Positions 28,401 through 40,819 of a DNA stretch of 64,000 nt are shown in pieces. Position 1 is the first letter of the stretch, and each line of letters begins with the position of its first letter. The DNA is from Maratus speciosus (Eukaryota > Arthropoda > Arachnida > Araneae > Salticidae). A program made the position numbers and the translations under genes. Location: positions 600,335,038 to 600,399,037 of the forward strand of contig OZ010786.1 in NCBI GenBank assembly GCA_963932465.1, read 5' to 3'. The notes beneath the pieces are model-generated. The model searched no databases, was not told the origin of the DNA, and was given only the letters and a program-made list of their open reading frames with translations.

Positions 28401-31400
28401 AAGTAAAATTCCTATTACACCGGATAATTTGAATTGACAAAAATTGCTGCAAGACAATGATCAGGACTCCTTCCTCCCTTGTCAAATTTTCAAGCATTTC
28501 ATTGGATGCGAGGTGTGACATTGCTCTTTTTCTATCTTTACAAATCACAAAATTGCTCCAACAATGCAGCAATAAAAGTTGGTTGTTTAAAATAATTGTT
28601 TTTGAAGCCGTAGGTTAACATATATATTGGCAAAAAAGCAGTTTCGCTAGCACTTCATGTGATAGGACATAAGTACTAAGGTCCGTCGGAAGTAATTACA
28701 TGTTCCTGACAAACTTTACACTATTTTTCAGGTAAAATAAATGTCTTTTAAACCAGAATTTTGTTTTTGTTTTTTTCTTGTTTCTGTGTGTTACCTAATG
28801 GAATTAAATAAAATTTCTGATTTCTAATACGTTTGACTTGATAAAAAAACATACAGGTTTCCAGCTATGCGTAACTACCTAATGAAATACCTTGTATACT
28901 TTTAATATTCATTTAAGACTTGGAAATGCAAAGCTCATGTTTATTCCCATTTTCTTAGTAAGATAATTGTATTTTTTTATTTATTTGTTTTGGTACTGCA
29001 TCATATAAGCAAAAATTTTGTTCTTTCGGTAATTTTTTTCACTTTTGTTTTTATTCAGTCAAAATTAATATTCTCAAAATGCTTTATAAATTCTCTTACT
29101 TTTACGTAAATTCCTTTAAATGTTTTTTTAACGTTAAATACGCATTAAATCTAAGATGTAGGGTAATTGAGATTTTCAGTATTTTTTGGCATTTACATAT
29201 CTAACATTGGTGTAGAAAGAAATTATTTAGTCACGAAAAAGTGAAATATTGGAGATTTTATTTATTTTTTGTATATATACAAAATTATAAAATGAAGGTT
29301 TTAATATATGCAAAATTAAGATACAGGATTTTTGTGTATATTAGTAAAATAAAAACTATCTGATAAACTGGAACAAAATGTATAAGTAACCTTCAAATTT
29401 CTCTCTTATTTTAAATGAGGTATTGCATTTTTAAATAAAATCTGTTTGACTCTCAGATTTTTTAGTTTGAAAATCGTCCTTTATATATATTTTTCTTTTC
29501 TTTGTTTTAAGCTATGCCTGAGTTAACAGGGTTCCTACATGACTGGAAAACCTGGAAAACAGGGAATTGTCAGGAAAAATGACAAGTGCTCAAAAAGTCA
29601 TGGAAAAGTCAGGGAAAATCTCTCTATTCTAAAAAAAAGTAAACTACCGCTGTCACCGCCACCGGTTTTGAATTTTTTGTGACCGGAGGTCTTTCTTCTT
29701 TAATATTAAAAAAACTGTTGCATACAAAAATATGAAAATCGGTAGTATTATAGAAAAATGTTTGATAAACACGCTGATGCAGACAGTTTTCAAATCGAAG
29801 AATTATTTTAAGAGATATTTAATGCCAAAGTTGGACAAAATCGTTCCATTAAAAAAATTTTATAGGAGCAAAAACTGTACATAGGAATTTAATCATTTTT
29901 AGATCATTTTATGCGTCAGAATTTCCCGGTGTGCAGATTGCAGTTAGTGTTTTAATTTGAATAATTTTTCGAGGTTTTATTTCTATTTTAAATTCAAATT
30001 TTCGGCATTTCGAGAGATATTTTTTACAAATTTTAGAAAATTGTATTAATTTAAACTGTTGCCAACTGTATAAACAGTGCAAAATGTAATGTTTGCTTCA
30101 AATTAAAAATTTATTTTACACGTGACTATTATAAACAAAAAATATAAAAAGCAGGAACTCATTGAAAATTACGTCATAAAAACTATAGTTACACGTGAAT
30201 TTTAAATGAGAAAGAATATTGTAAAATAATAAATTCAGTAACATGCGTTAGAAGTCCTAAATAGGAGAATTTACATCATATTACACTTATTACGTAAAAT
30301 GAACAAAAAATAATATTGCAAAACAGTTTTAATATAAAAATTGCGCGAGACATTTACTTGACATTTTAAGATGATCACGTCAAAATACTTTTGTTAGAAA
30401 TGAAATATAATGAATATTAAAAAGAGAAAGAAAAGCTTGGTGAAAATTACGTCAGATTATAATTGTCAGTTTCAAATTATAATTAAATCTTCCGAAATCT
30501 TTTTAAAGGCGATCAAATTAGAGTGCTGTTAGAGTCTGCGGTATCTGAACGGAGGTTGACGAGCGTAGCCCCCTAGTTAAAAAAAAAAATTCTAAAACCT
30601 GGAAAAGTCAGGGATTTTTTTTTTTTTAATGCACTATCATGCATCAACATTCTCCTGAGTTCATGGTGCGTCTGCAAAAAAGTTCCGAATTTTCCCTTAA
30701 AAGGAAAATTTTTGCTATATTCACATTTTTAAAGATGTTTTAGCTATATAAGTTTGTTGCCAAATAGTCGGTACTTAAGCAAAAGAAATGTTGAGCCTTG
30801 TTAAGGTGGCTAGAATGAGATATCATGAATAATTATATAAGAAAAAGAATGAAAATTATGAAGCAAGACAAAAAAAAAAAAATAAAAAAAAATAAAATAA
30901 AATAAAATAAAATAAAGAAAAAAGAAACAGATAAAAGAAAGCTGAAGTTAAAATGTTAAAAGACAAAAAATTGAAACTTTTACACAACAAACTGTTTCTG
31001 AAACAACACAAATAAATGACATGATAGTAGAAGTCCAGTCTAAAAAAAGTTACTTTGAATCCATCTGAGCTGTATTTTAGTTTTACTTGTTTTATATATA
31101 TATATATATATATGTGTGAAATGATAAAAGCTAAGCCCCTTTTTAAAATCCCCTTTTTGTCCCTTTTTAAAATTTAAATTTAGAAATTAAAATTAAAACT
31201 TTTAAAATGCTTTTGTAATTGTGTCTCAGTTGATTGAATGAAGTTGCGCCTGTTAAGTCAGTTTTCCCGCATTGCATTTTATAACTTTCAAAGATCGATT
31301 TGGCACATCTCATAAGAATACTTTTGCTGAATAAGTGCAATTTGTAAGTCTTGCTGCATTCTATCGGCCGAACTCAAGCCACAGCCTTTATCCCGGGCAG

Positions 31401-34400
31401 TCAATCATTCAGCTAACGACCAATTATAGTTTAAAGACGCCTCCTTTGACTTCAACGGCCCCTAGCAGGAATAATGCGAAATACAGCATATTTATACTGA
31501 TGCACGGGTCCCTGGACAGAGCTTTTTACCATCAAAAGAATGCACTAACTCTAAGACACTCGGCTCTCTTAAGTATCGCTTTGCAGTACACATAATTCCC
31601 AAGCCAGATGTCCATAAAGTAAATTAGCCGCTCTCAAGCCAAAAGGGGCCTGATTTCTCCAAAGGATGTAACAAAAGAACAATAAATCAGGTCCCCTGAT
31701 AAACTGTGTCTTTATTGGAACAACTACTATCTTAATCTGACTTTGATTTCCCGGATACCACTCACGGCCTGTTAATATCTAAATATGCTAGAAGTTCCGA
31801 GGGTTCGCTCAGAAATCGGCATGCACGCGTCCGCGGTTCGCACCCCTGCCCCCATCGGTCGGGCACTGACCGACGCCACGGCAGAAGATCCATAACTGGA
31901 GTAGCGGCGGATTCGTTACATTGAATAGTTGGCTGGACACTGCATTTACGCGGCACAAATCCCAAAATCCCAGCGAAAAATCCATAAAGATCCCAGCACA
32001 AAGATCCCAGCGCGAGGTGTGTAACAAATTCCTAAAACAGTTGTGAAATATCATGTTTACGGCGAAATGACATCCCAGAAAATTGCGAAGAAAAGTCCCT
32101 AAAAAAGAAAATCATGCAACTTTTAATTATTTTATCTTTTAATTATTTTATCTGACGATCAGTAAATTCAAACGTAATCTCATTCAGAGAAAAAAACAAA
32201 ACAGTCGTTCCCTAGCAATTAATTAAAAAGAAAAAAAATCTGGTGATTAAAAAAGAAAAGAAAAGAAACGGAAAAAACATTTGCTCTAGTGATAAATCAG
32301 AAAAATATCTATCTGTGTCCTGAAAACAAGTCCTTTTTCCAACCACGAACGTTTATTAAAGCTTTACTGTCTTTTCAAGAAAGAAAGAAAAAGAAAACTC
32401 TTTCCTCCCATCTCAGCCACAGATGTTATCAGCTGAGAAATTGGGTCAAGTTCCTGTTATCTCCAAAGTGCACAGCTGTTGTGTTCAGGACAAATTAGTT
32501 TCGGTTTCTTGCAATTAAAAAGATAAAAAAGAAAGAAAAAATGAAAAGAGTGAGACTGTTTTACATTCCATGTGTAAAAGGATTTCTTTTTAGTATTATT
32601 AGTGCATTGAAAGTTTTATGAAGATCGTTTTTTTGTTGTTGTTTTGTTTGTGGAGATGTAAGACTGTGCTGGAATAGATTTGTTGAAGGTAAGACCATTT
32701 AATCTATTCTTGAATTAAAAAAGAGAAAAAGAGTACAGTTTTAAAAATTATTTTTTTTTAATGTGTTGTTATTTTAATAGAAAAAAAAAATAAGAAAAGG
32801 TTTATTTTATTTCTTTTTGTTATAAAAGAAATTAATTTTCTGAAATTTAGACAGTAGTTAAATCTTTGGAATTTTAAAATTTTATTTCAAAGCTCGTTTT
32901 TTTTTTTTTTTTTTGGTCTCAATTTGGAAAAAAAAATGATGTGTCAAATTTGAATTTTATTTAGTTTTAAGCCCATTTTTGTTACAAATCTTGTGTTGCA
33001 ATTTTTGAAAAATTTTCCATTTTTATTTTTGTTTTAAATTGTGCCTTATATTTTTGTGTAATCCTGTAATATTTTGTATTTCAACATGAGTACCCCAACC
33101 TCTGCCAACGAAGTGAATAACTTAGAAAATAAGTCAAGTGACTCTGGAAATGAGAAAAATCCGCTCCCGAGTAACGATAAGAGTGCAGATCTTAACCCTG
33201 AAGAGAAAGATAGTCAGAAGTCTGGGGTTGCCACACAGACACATAATGTAACAACATTAGGTGAATAGATCCTGTCAGCTCTAGCTGGGTCTGGTCACAA
33301 TTCAATAACCGCTAGCCCGAAAATGTCAATCGAACCTGATATCATTGCGTTTTCGCCAACAGCGAAGATGGATTGGACAGCTTGGCTGGCCTATTTTGAG
33401 AGTGTTTGTATAGACCAGGAAAAAGACGACTTCTGGAAAATTAGGCACATACAGAAATACTTAAAAGACAGTGCCCTTACGTTGTACATTAATAATTGTC
33501 TGAATGTGCTACATTGGTCCGAATTTGTCACTTTTTTCAATGAACATTACGAACTTTCTGACACTCTTTCTTTAACTGATTTTTCCCGTATTAGATGCAA
33601 AATTGGAGAGGATCTGAACAAATACTATCAGAAAAAGACTAAAATAGGGAGAACCTTAGGGTTAGACCAGAAGCTTATCTTGGAAGGATTAACGGAGGGC
33701 TTGCCGTTAGAAATGCAAAAGTTAGTTATTGCAAGCAACCCCTCAACTACACATTCATGGCGTGAATTAGTATTCAGAATTTGCAAACTGCAACTGGACA
33801 GAAGAGGAAATGAGAGCAAAGTTGACGCAAGCCCACAAAACCCCAATCAATATCGACAATGGCGACCATTTCGACCCCCATATGAGACAGGACAGAATTT
33901 TAACAGACAGTGGAACTACAGAGTTCCCTATCAAACACCCAACATTCGACCTTTTGCATCTAATCAAACATGAAATTCTCAAAATACATTTAGACCGACG
34001 TCAAATGTTCAACCGAGACCGAATGTACATCACCAGACCACTTTGCCACCCTCCCCATGCAAAGTTTGTCTTAATATAGGAATACCAAATGCGTATCATT
34101 GGGTAGAATACTGCCCTTTTCGACAACAAGTCTCAGCAGTTCCAAACCCTAGTCCCAATATGAACTTTGCAAACCCCAACCCAGATCAGAGAGCTAATGA
34201 GTCATCTGAAAATATATCTAGTAATCAATGACGGTTTCTTATGTCCGGACATATACAAAAAGAAAAAGCTAGATATAAACAATCAAATAGAAATTGTCAA
34301 AAAATTACTGATGTAAAAAGTGAAGACTCACTACCTTGTTTGATCGATACAGGGAGTTCAATCAGTGTGATCCCTGGTCATTTAGCCCACAAACTTAACC

Positions 34401-37400
34401 TAAAAATATGTAACGTTCAGCAGAATATATCGGTCACCCAAACACAAGGTGTTCTAGCTTTGAAAGAAAAATGCCTTGTTAGTTTGAAATTAGGACGTAT
34501 CTCTAAGAATGTTGAACTTTTTATAATTAATAATCACTTACCTTATGCTTTGATTGGGCTACCCCACTGTAAACTGTTTAAATTGAATATTGACTGTGTT
34601 AAAATGCAAATCACGCAAGATAAAAAGAAAGTACCTCTCATGGACAATATTTCAACAAATTCATCCCATCATACCTTACATTTATCAGAAACATATACTA
34701 ACCAGCCAGAAATGGAAAATACAGTTAAAAATACAGAGATATTCGAAGAAAATTTTGAGCCGGAGTTGTTCGGGACCACTGAACATGTGCCACATGTTCA
34801 GACTGCCAAGGAACAATTACCTGCTCTTCTAGCCAAATATGTCTGTATTTTTGCTAAAGATAAATATGATGTAGGCTGTGTAAACATTGAACCCCAGAGA
34901 ATACAGTTAACATCAGACTTCCCCGTTTCTTTAAGAGCATATCGCACTTCCCCTAAGGAAGAAGAAGAAATTAAAGACCAAATTCAGAATTTATTGCGAG
35001 CCAGTATCATTAAAGAAAGTTATTCCCCTTATTCATCACCCGTAACTTTGGTGTATAAACGTGAAGAAGGGAAGAAAACCCGGTTATGTATTGACTTTTG
35101 AAAATTGAATGCCATTACAAAAACAGATGCAGAACCCTTACCTAGAATAGACACCCTGTTAGATAAATTGGCACATGCTAAAGTTTTTTCCACTCTTGAT
35201 TTGGCCAGTGGATATTGGCACATTCCTATCCACCCTCGAGACACTGAGAAGCTGGCATTTGCCACTACCTTTGGGTTATATGAGTGGAATCGTTTACCCT
35301 TCGGATGGAAAAACGAACCCTGCTTGGTTTAACCGTACCCTCAGAAGAATCTTTAATAAATACAAAATTGACTTTGACTGTAGTTACTTTGATGATGTTA
35401 TTGTATTCTCCCAAAATGAAGAAGAACATTTGTGTCATTTAGAGACCTTATTTAATATCTGTGTCCAAGAAAACCTTAAACTAAAATTGTCAAAGTGTAA
35501 TTTTGTTAAATCCAAAATTAATTTTCTAGGATATGAAGTCTCGAATGGTTGTATCACACCTGACAATCCTAATATAGAGACAATTAAGAAATTAACACCA
35601 CCTACGAATGTAAAGGAATTACAACATTTTTTGGGGTCTATAAACGTTTACCACAAATTTATTCCAAAATATGCTAACATTCGATACCCTCTCAACAATT
35701 TGTTGAAGAAAAATGTCCCTTATGTGTGGGACCAAAATTGTCAAAATTCTTTCGAAAAGTTAAAAAATGCTTTAATTGAAAAACCTATATTAAAGTTGTT
35801 TGATCCCAAAACACCTTGTCATTTGTTTGTAGATGCATCAAGTCATGGAGTGGGATGTGTTGTGAAACAAGTTGATGAAAAAGGAACATTACATCCTATA
35901 ACATATCACTCTAGAAATCTTCGCGATTATGAAAAAAATTATGCAATTACTGAGTTAGAATGTTTGGCGATTGTGGATGCTTTAGATAAATTTTATCATT
36001 ATTTACACGGTCAAAAATTTGTCATACATACAGACCATGCAGCACTTACCTGGCTCAAAAGTGTTAAAAATTTAAGAGGACGTCTTTTCCGCTGGTCCCT
36101 AAAACTTAGTATGTTTGACTATGAAATTAAATACCAAAAAGGCTCCACTAATGTTGAAGCTGATATGCTATCTAGACAGCCTGTTTCAGAAAATTTACCC
36201 CATATTATACATCTCCTTGACTTGAATGAAGTAAGAGACAATCAGAAAAAAGAAAATGTAACAGTTGATGGTAAAAAGTACACTGAGATAAATGATGTTG
36301 TTGTAATTAAAAAGAAAAGTTTGTATAAGATTGTGGTCCCCATGTCTTTACGTCTACCCCTCTTAGAAAAAACCCACACACAATTTGGCCATCCTGGAAT
36401 TTATAAGATGATAAATTTAATCTCTCCGCAGTATTATTGGCCTAACATTAATCAGGACATTGAAAATTTTGTAAAACACTGTCACACTTGTCAGATAAAC
36501 AAAAAATGTAGGCAAAAAAGATTTGGCTTATTGCAATTAATGCCCCCAACATATATACCTTTTGAATGTTTAGCAGTAGACTCTGTTGGCCGATTTAATT
36601 ATTACAATTCTACAAAAAAATATTTGCATTTAGTCGTTGACCATGCAACTCGCTATGTGTGGGGTTTTCCTTCAAAAAGTGTAACTACCGAAACTTATAC
36701 AAACATTTTGAAGCAATTATTTCAGATACAAGTACCAGATAGATTGTTAACCGACAGAAATGGAGCATTTACAGCTTCCAGGTTTAAAAGATTTCTTCGT
36801 ACTTACAATGTAAAACACAGATTGACAAGCAGCCATCACCCAGAAACGAATGGGAAAATTGAACGCCTAAATCAGACTATTGTCACTAGATTAAAATGTA
36901 AAGTCAATTCCACAACCAAGAAAATACCCTGGACTAAGCTTTTTAGATGAAGTCTTATATGAATATAATAATACTCCCCATTCTGTAACCCAGTTCACCC
37001 CTAGTTATTTATTGTTAGGAAAATTACCATATGATCCTCCTTTACCAAATAATAGTTATTATCCCCCTGTGGAGGAAGCTAGAAAATTGGCTAAAGAGAG
37101 AGCAATTGCTTACCATAAAAAGAATAAAGTCCGTTATGATGCTCGTTTCCTTCCTGTAAAGTTTAAAGTTGGTGACATTGTGATGTATGAAGAATTTCAT
37201 TATCCTAATACCTGTAAACTGACTTCGCCATATTCTGGCCCCTACACCATTTTAAAACAACTTTCTGATGTATCCTTTGAAATTGATAAACCTAGTCCAC
37301 ATTTTAAAAGAAACTCCGAAATTGTCCATTCATCCAAGTTAAGATACTACCACCCGCCTCAAAATCTTAAACTCAACCATGAATAAAACCCAATCTATCT

Positions 37401-38424
37401 CTTTCATCTTTCAATTTTTTATTTTTGCTTTCTTATCGTCCCCCTTGCTCGTAGCATTTGGGCAAGGACCCAGCTGGGCATGTAACTCAACCCCCCAGCG
37501 GCGTAGAATGATGGTGACAGTTTAAAAGTACTGTTAGAATTTTTTTTTTTTTTTTTTTTTTTTTTATAACTATATTATTATGATAATTTTGTGACATATG
37601 AAGGGGTCCTCCGCTCCGTGGCCACCCATCTTTAGCCGGACTGTTTTCCCAGATTCTCTTTCCAGGTTGAACGGAGAATCTGGCAAAACTGCTTCGCTTC
37701 CCCTCTGTAGGTGAATGTCGATTGCCCACCTTCCTTTTTCGGTCATGCAAGAGGCACATTTTTTGGGATGATATTCACCTCAGAGTATTAAAATCCATGT
37801 CACACTGACCCTGGGCATGGTGAAAATTATAGCAAACGCATATTTATAATTTTTTAGCTATAGTTTTCCTTTTTTTTTTAAGACAACTTAGTTTGTTTTT
37901 CATAAAGATAACCCTTGGCTGCATCATAGAAGTAGTAAAGTCCCTACCGAAACAGAAAGGTAGAATAAGAAGAAATGTGTTTGTTGTTATTAGTATTACA
38001 GTGTATTTTACTTTTATTTTATCTCAGTGTGAAAATTCAGTATTTTTAGAAATGCAAACCTTCCAAATTGCATTTTGGTAGACCATATATTTTTGTTGAT
38101 AATATTGGTGCATATTTTATATTTTTGAACATTTTATATTATTGAATATTTTATATTTTTGAACATTTTGTATTATTGAATATTTTATACTTTTGAACAT
38201 TTTGTAGTATTGAATATTTTATATTTTTGAATGTTGTGTATTATTGAACATTTTTATATTTTTGGATATTTTGTATGTGTGAATATTTTTTACAGTTGAA
38301 TATGTTGTATAGGTAGCAGTATGTTTATCTTTGAGTATTTTATACTGTATATGTTAATGTTACAATTTTACACCAAAAAAGGATGTTTCTCAATGGACAA
38401 TACCCAGAGACATTTACAAAAACT

Positions 38425-38469
<45 letters not shown>

Positions 38470-40786
38470 GAAAGACTTGTTTTATAGACAGTTTGGTGTA
38501 ATTAAAGGTCCCATGTCTCGAGACTGTCCCCTTATTATTTTGCTGCAGCACCACGAAAGAATTCCAAAGTTTTAGTGTAACCAATATTTTCATGTGAACA
38601 ATATTTTTATGTGAACTTGAGATATGAATATAAAAATAGGTCCAATTGACTTGAGAGCTAGCTGGAGAAAATCAGAATCTAAAACCAATAAACACCCTGG
38701 GTTAAATTTGCGAGATAAGACCCACAGGTCTTGCAGGCGAGCCCTGTGGCTCTTGTTTTAGTGGGGGGGGGGGGGGGGATATGAAACGATTAAAGCTAAG
38801 CCCCTTTTTAAAATCTCCTTTTTGTCCCTTTTTAAAATTTAAATTTAGAAATTAAAATTAAAACTTTTAAAATGCTTTTGTAATTGTGTCTCAGTTGATT
38901 GAATGAAGTTGCCCCTGTTAAGTCAGTTTTCCCGCATTGCATTTTATAACTTTCAAAGATCGATTTGGCACATCTCATAAGAATACTTTTGCTGAATAAG
39001 TGCAATTTGTAAGTCTTGCTGCATTCTATCGGCCGAACTCAAGCCACAGCCTTTATCCCGGGCAGTCAATCATTCAGCTAATGACCAATTATAGTTTAAA
39101 GACGCCTCCTTTGACTTCAACGGCCCCTAGCAGGAATAATGCGAAATACAGCATATTTATACTGATGCACGGGTCCCCGGACAGAGCTTTTTACCATCAA
39201 AAGAATGCACTAACTCTACGACACTCGGCTCTCTTAAGTATTGCTTTGCAGTACACATAATTCCCAAGCCAGATGTCCATAAAGTAAATTAGCAGCTCTC
39301 AAGCCAAAAGGGGCCAGATTTCTCCAAAGGATGTAACAAAAGAACAATAAATCAGGTCCCCTGATAAACTGTGTCTTTATTGGAACAACTACTATCTTAA
39401 TCTGACTTTGATTTCCTGGATACCACTCACGGCCTGTGACTACCTAAATATGCTAGAAGTTCCGAGGGTTCGCTCAGAAATCGGCACGCACGCGTCCGCG
39501 GTTCGTGCCACTGCCCTCATCGGTCGGGCACTGACCGACGCCACGACAGAAGATCCATAACTGGAGTAGCGGCGGATTCGTTACATATATATATATACAG
39601 TGAAAGCTTAACTAACCGGCATGCTCCGGAAATGCTGATTGCTGTATACTTGAAAAGTCCGGATAGTTGAGCGCTACAAAATCTGTCATGAAAGAAGAAG
39701 TGGGGGGCATCACTGTAACAGTGAAACAAGAAAAAGATTTTTGCGTATTTTCCTGTCATCAGGAAGTCGATGAAATAACTCTTTTATTATTATTAAATTT
39801 GCATTTGATAAAGTTATTTTTGCCGAATTAAAAATAAAAGTAAACTATATTTTGTGTTAGGATGTAATTTCCAGTGGTGTAGTTGTAAAAAAAACAGAGG
39901 GTATACGTTCTATGCAGAGGGTATACGCTCAAGGCAGATGGTATACCCTAGTGTATATATACTATAGCTTTCTTGAGAAACAGAGGGTATACGGTGTTCC
40001 TTAAAAAAATCCAGAGGGTATACGGCGTATACCCCCGTATACCCTCCACTACATCCCTGGTAATTTCTAAATTTATTTATTAATCTTCAAATTTTCAGCG
40101 AATTCAAATAATAAATTAGGCCTTCTATTAAATACAATAAGTTTTTCAGAAAATTAGAGATCCCCCCCCCCCCCCCCCCCCAAAAAAAAAGCCTGCTACT
40201 GTCTACCCATACGAGAAAGCTTCTGAGGAAAAAAAAATTTCTTCCCGTGGTCACTATAGAAACAGACTCGTCCACTTCATTTTCAGGTGATCATAGTATT
40301 GGTGGCTTCTTTTGTATGAACTTGGCACAAAAAAAGTAGAAAAGCGCAGTGCAAAGTCTGCTTTGTGGTTATGCCATTGCCAGATGGTTATTTTCTTCTC
40401 TCCTAATTATTGCGTGTTTGATTTTATATTTTTTTGACTGATTAAACCTTTAATCATTGCTTGTCATATGCAATTATTTAAACTTCTAAACATCGTACAT
40501 TTTCAAGTTAATTTCAAGTTTTACACAGTCGAATAGGTAAAAAAATGCATTTTCTAATGCAGTTTGTTTGAAAACTCTATCCTAATTGATTGATTTATTA
40601 TGGTTTTTAAAATAATTTTCAAACAAGATTTTTTTAAATTTATTTCCATTTTTGGTTCATTATAAAATAATATTAAACAATTTGCACATAAAACATTAAC
40701 ATCATTATTGTTCATCATTTGTCTCAGACTAATTTTCCATACCAAAATTAAAGCTTTGTCAATAAATAAATAAAATGATAACAATG

Positions 40787-40819
<33 letters not shown>

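Larger units (their letters stand above)
31117..39585 (+). mobile_element. Ty3/gypsy LTR retrotransposon, full length but inactivated
   Basis: Two 804-bp LTRs bracket gag and pol with the domain order protease, reverse transcriptase, RNase H, integrase, as in Ty3/gypsy. It is inserted in a (TA)n run, so the TSD cannot be read. The LTRs differ at roughly twenty positions by eye, so it is older than the copia and 1.7 kb-LTR elements. Coding frames carry several stops and frameshifts, so it cannot make a full polyprotein. It lies sense to UGGT in intron 8. Confidence 0.93.

Noticed and set aside
31335..31595. 86-codon frame duplicated at 39000-39260
   Set aside because: Both copies lie at the same position in the gypsy LTRs and have no family resemblance; duplication comes from the LTR pair.
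38100..38310. Regular short repeats, considered as a CRISPR-like array
   Set aside because: Units are contiguous AT-rich tandem copies without unique spacers, inside a eukaryotic retrotransposon.
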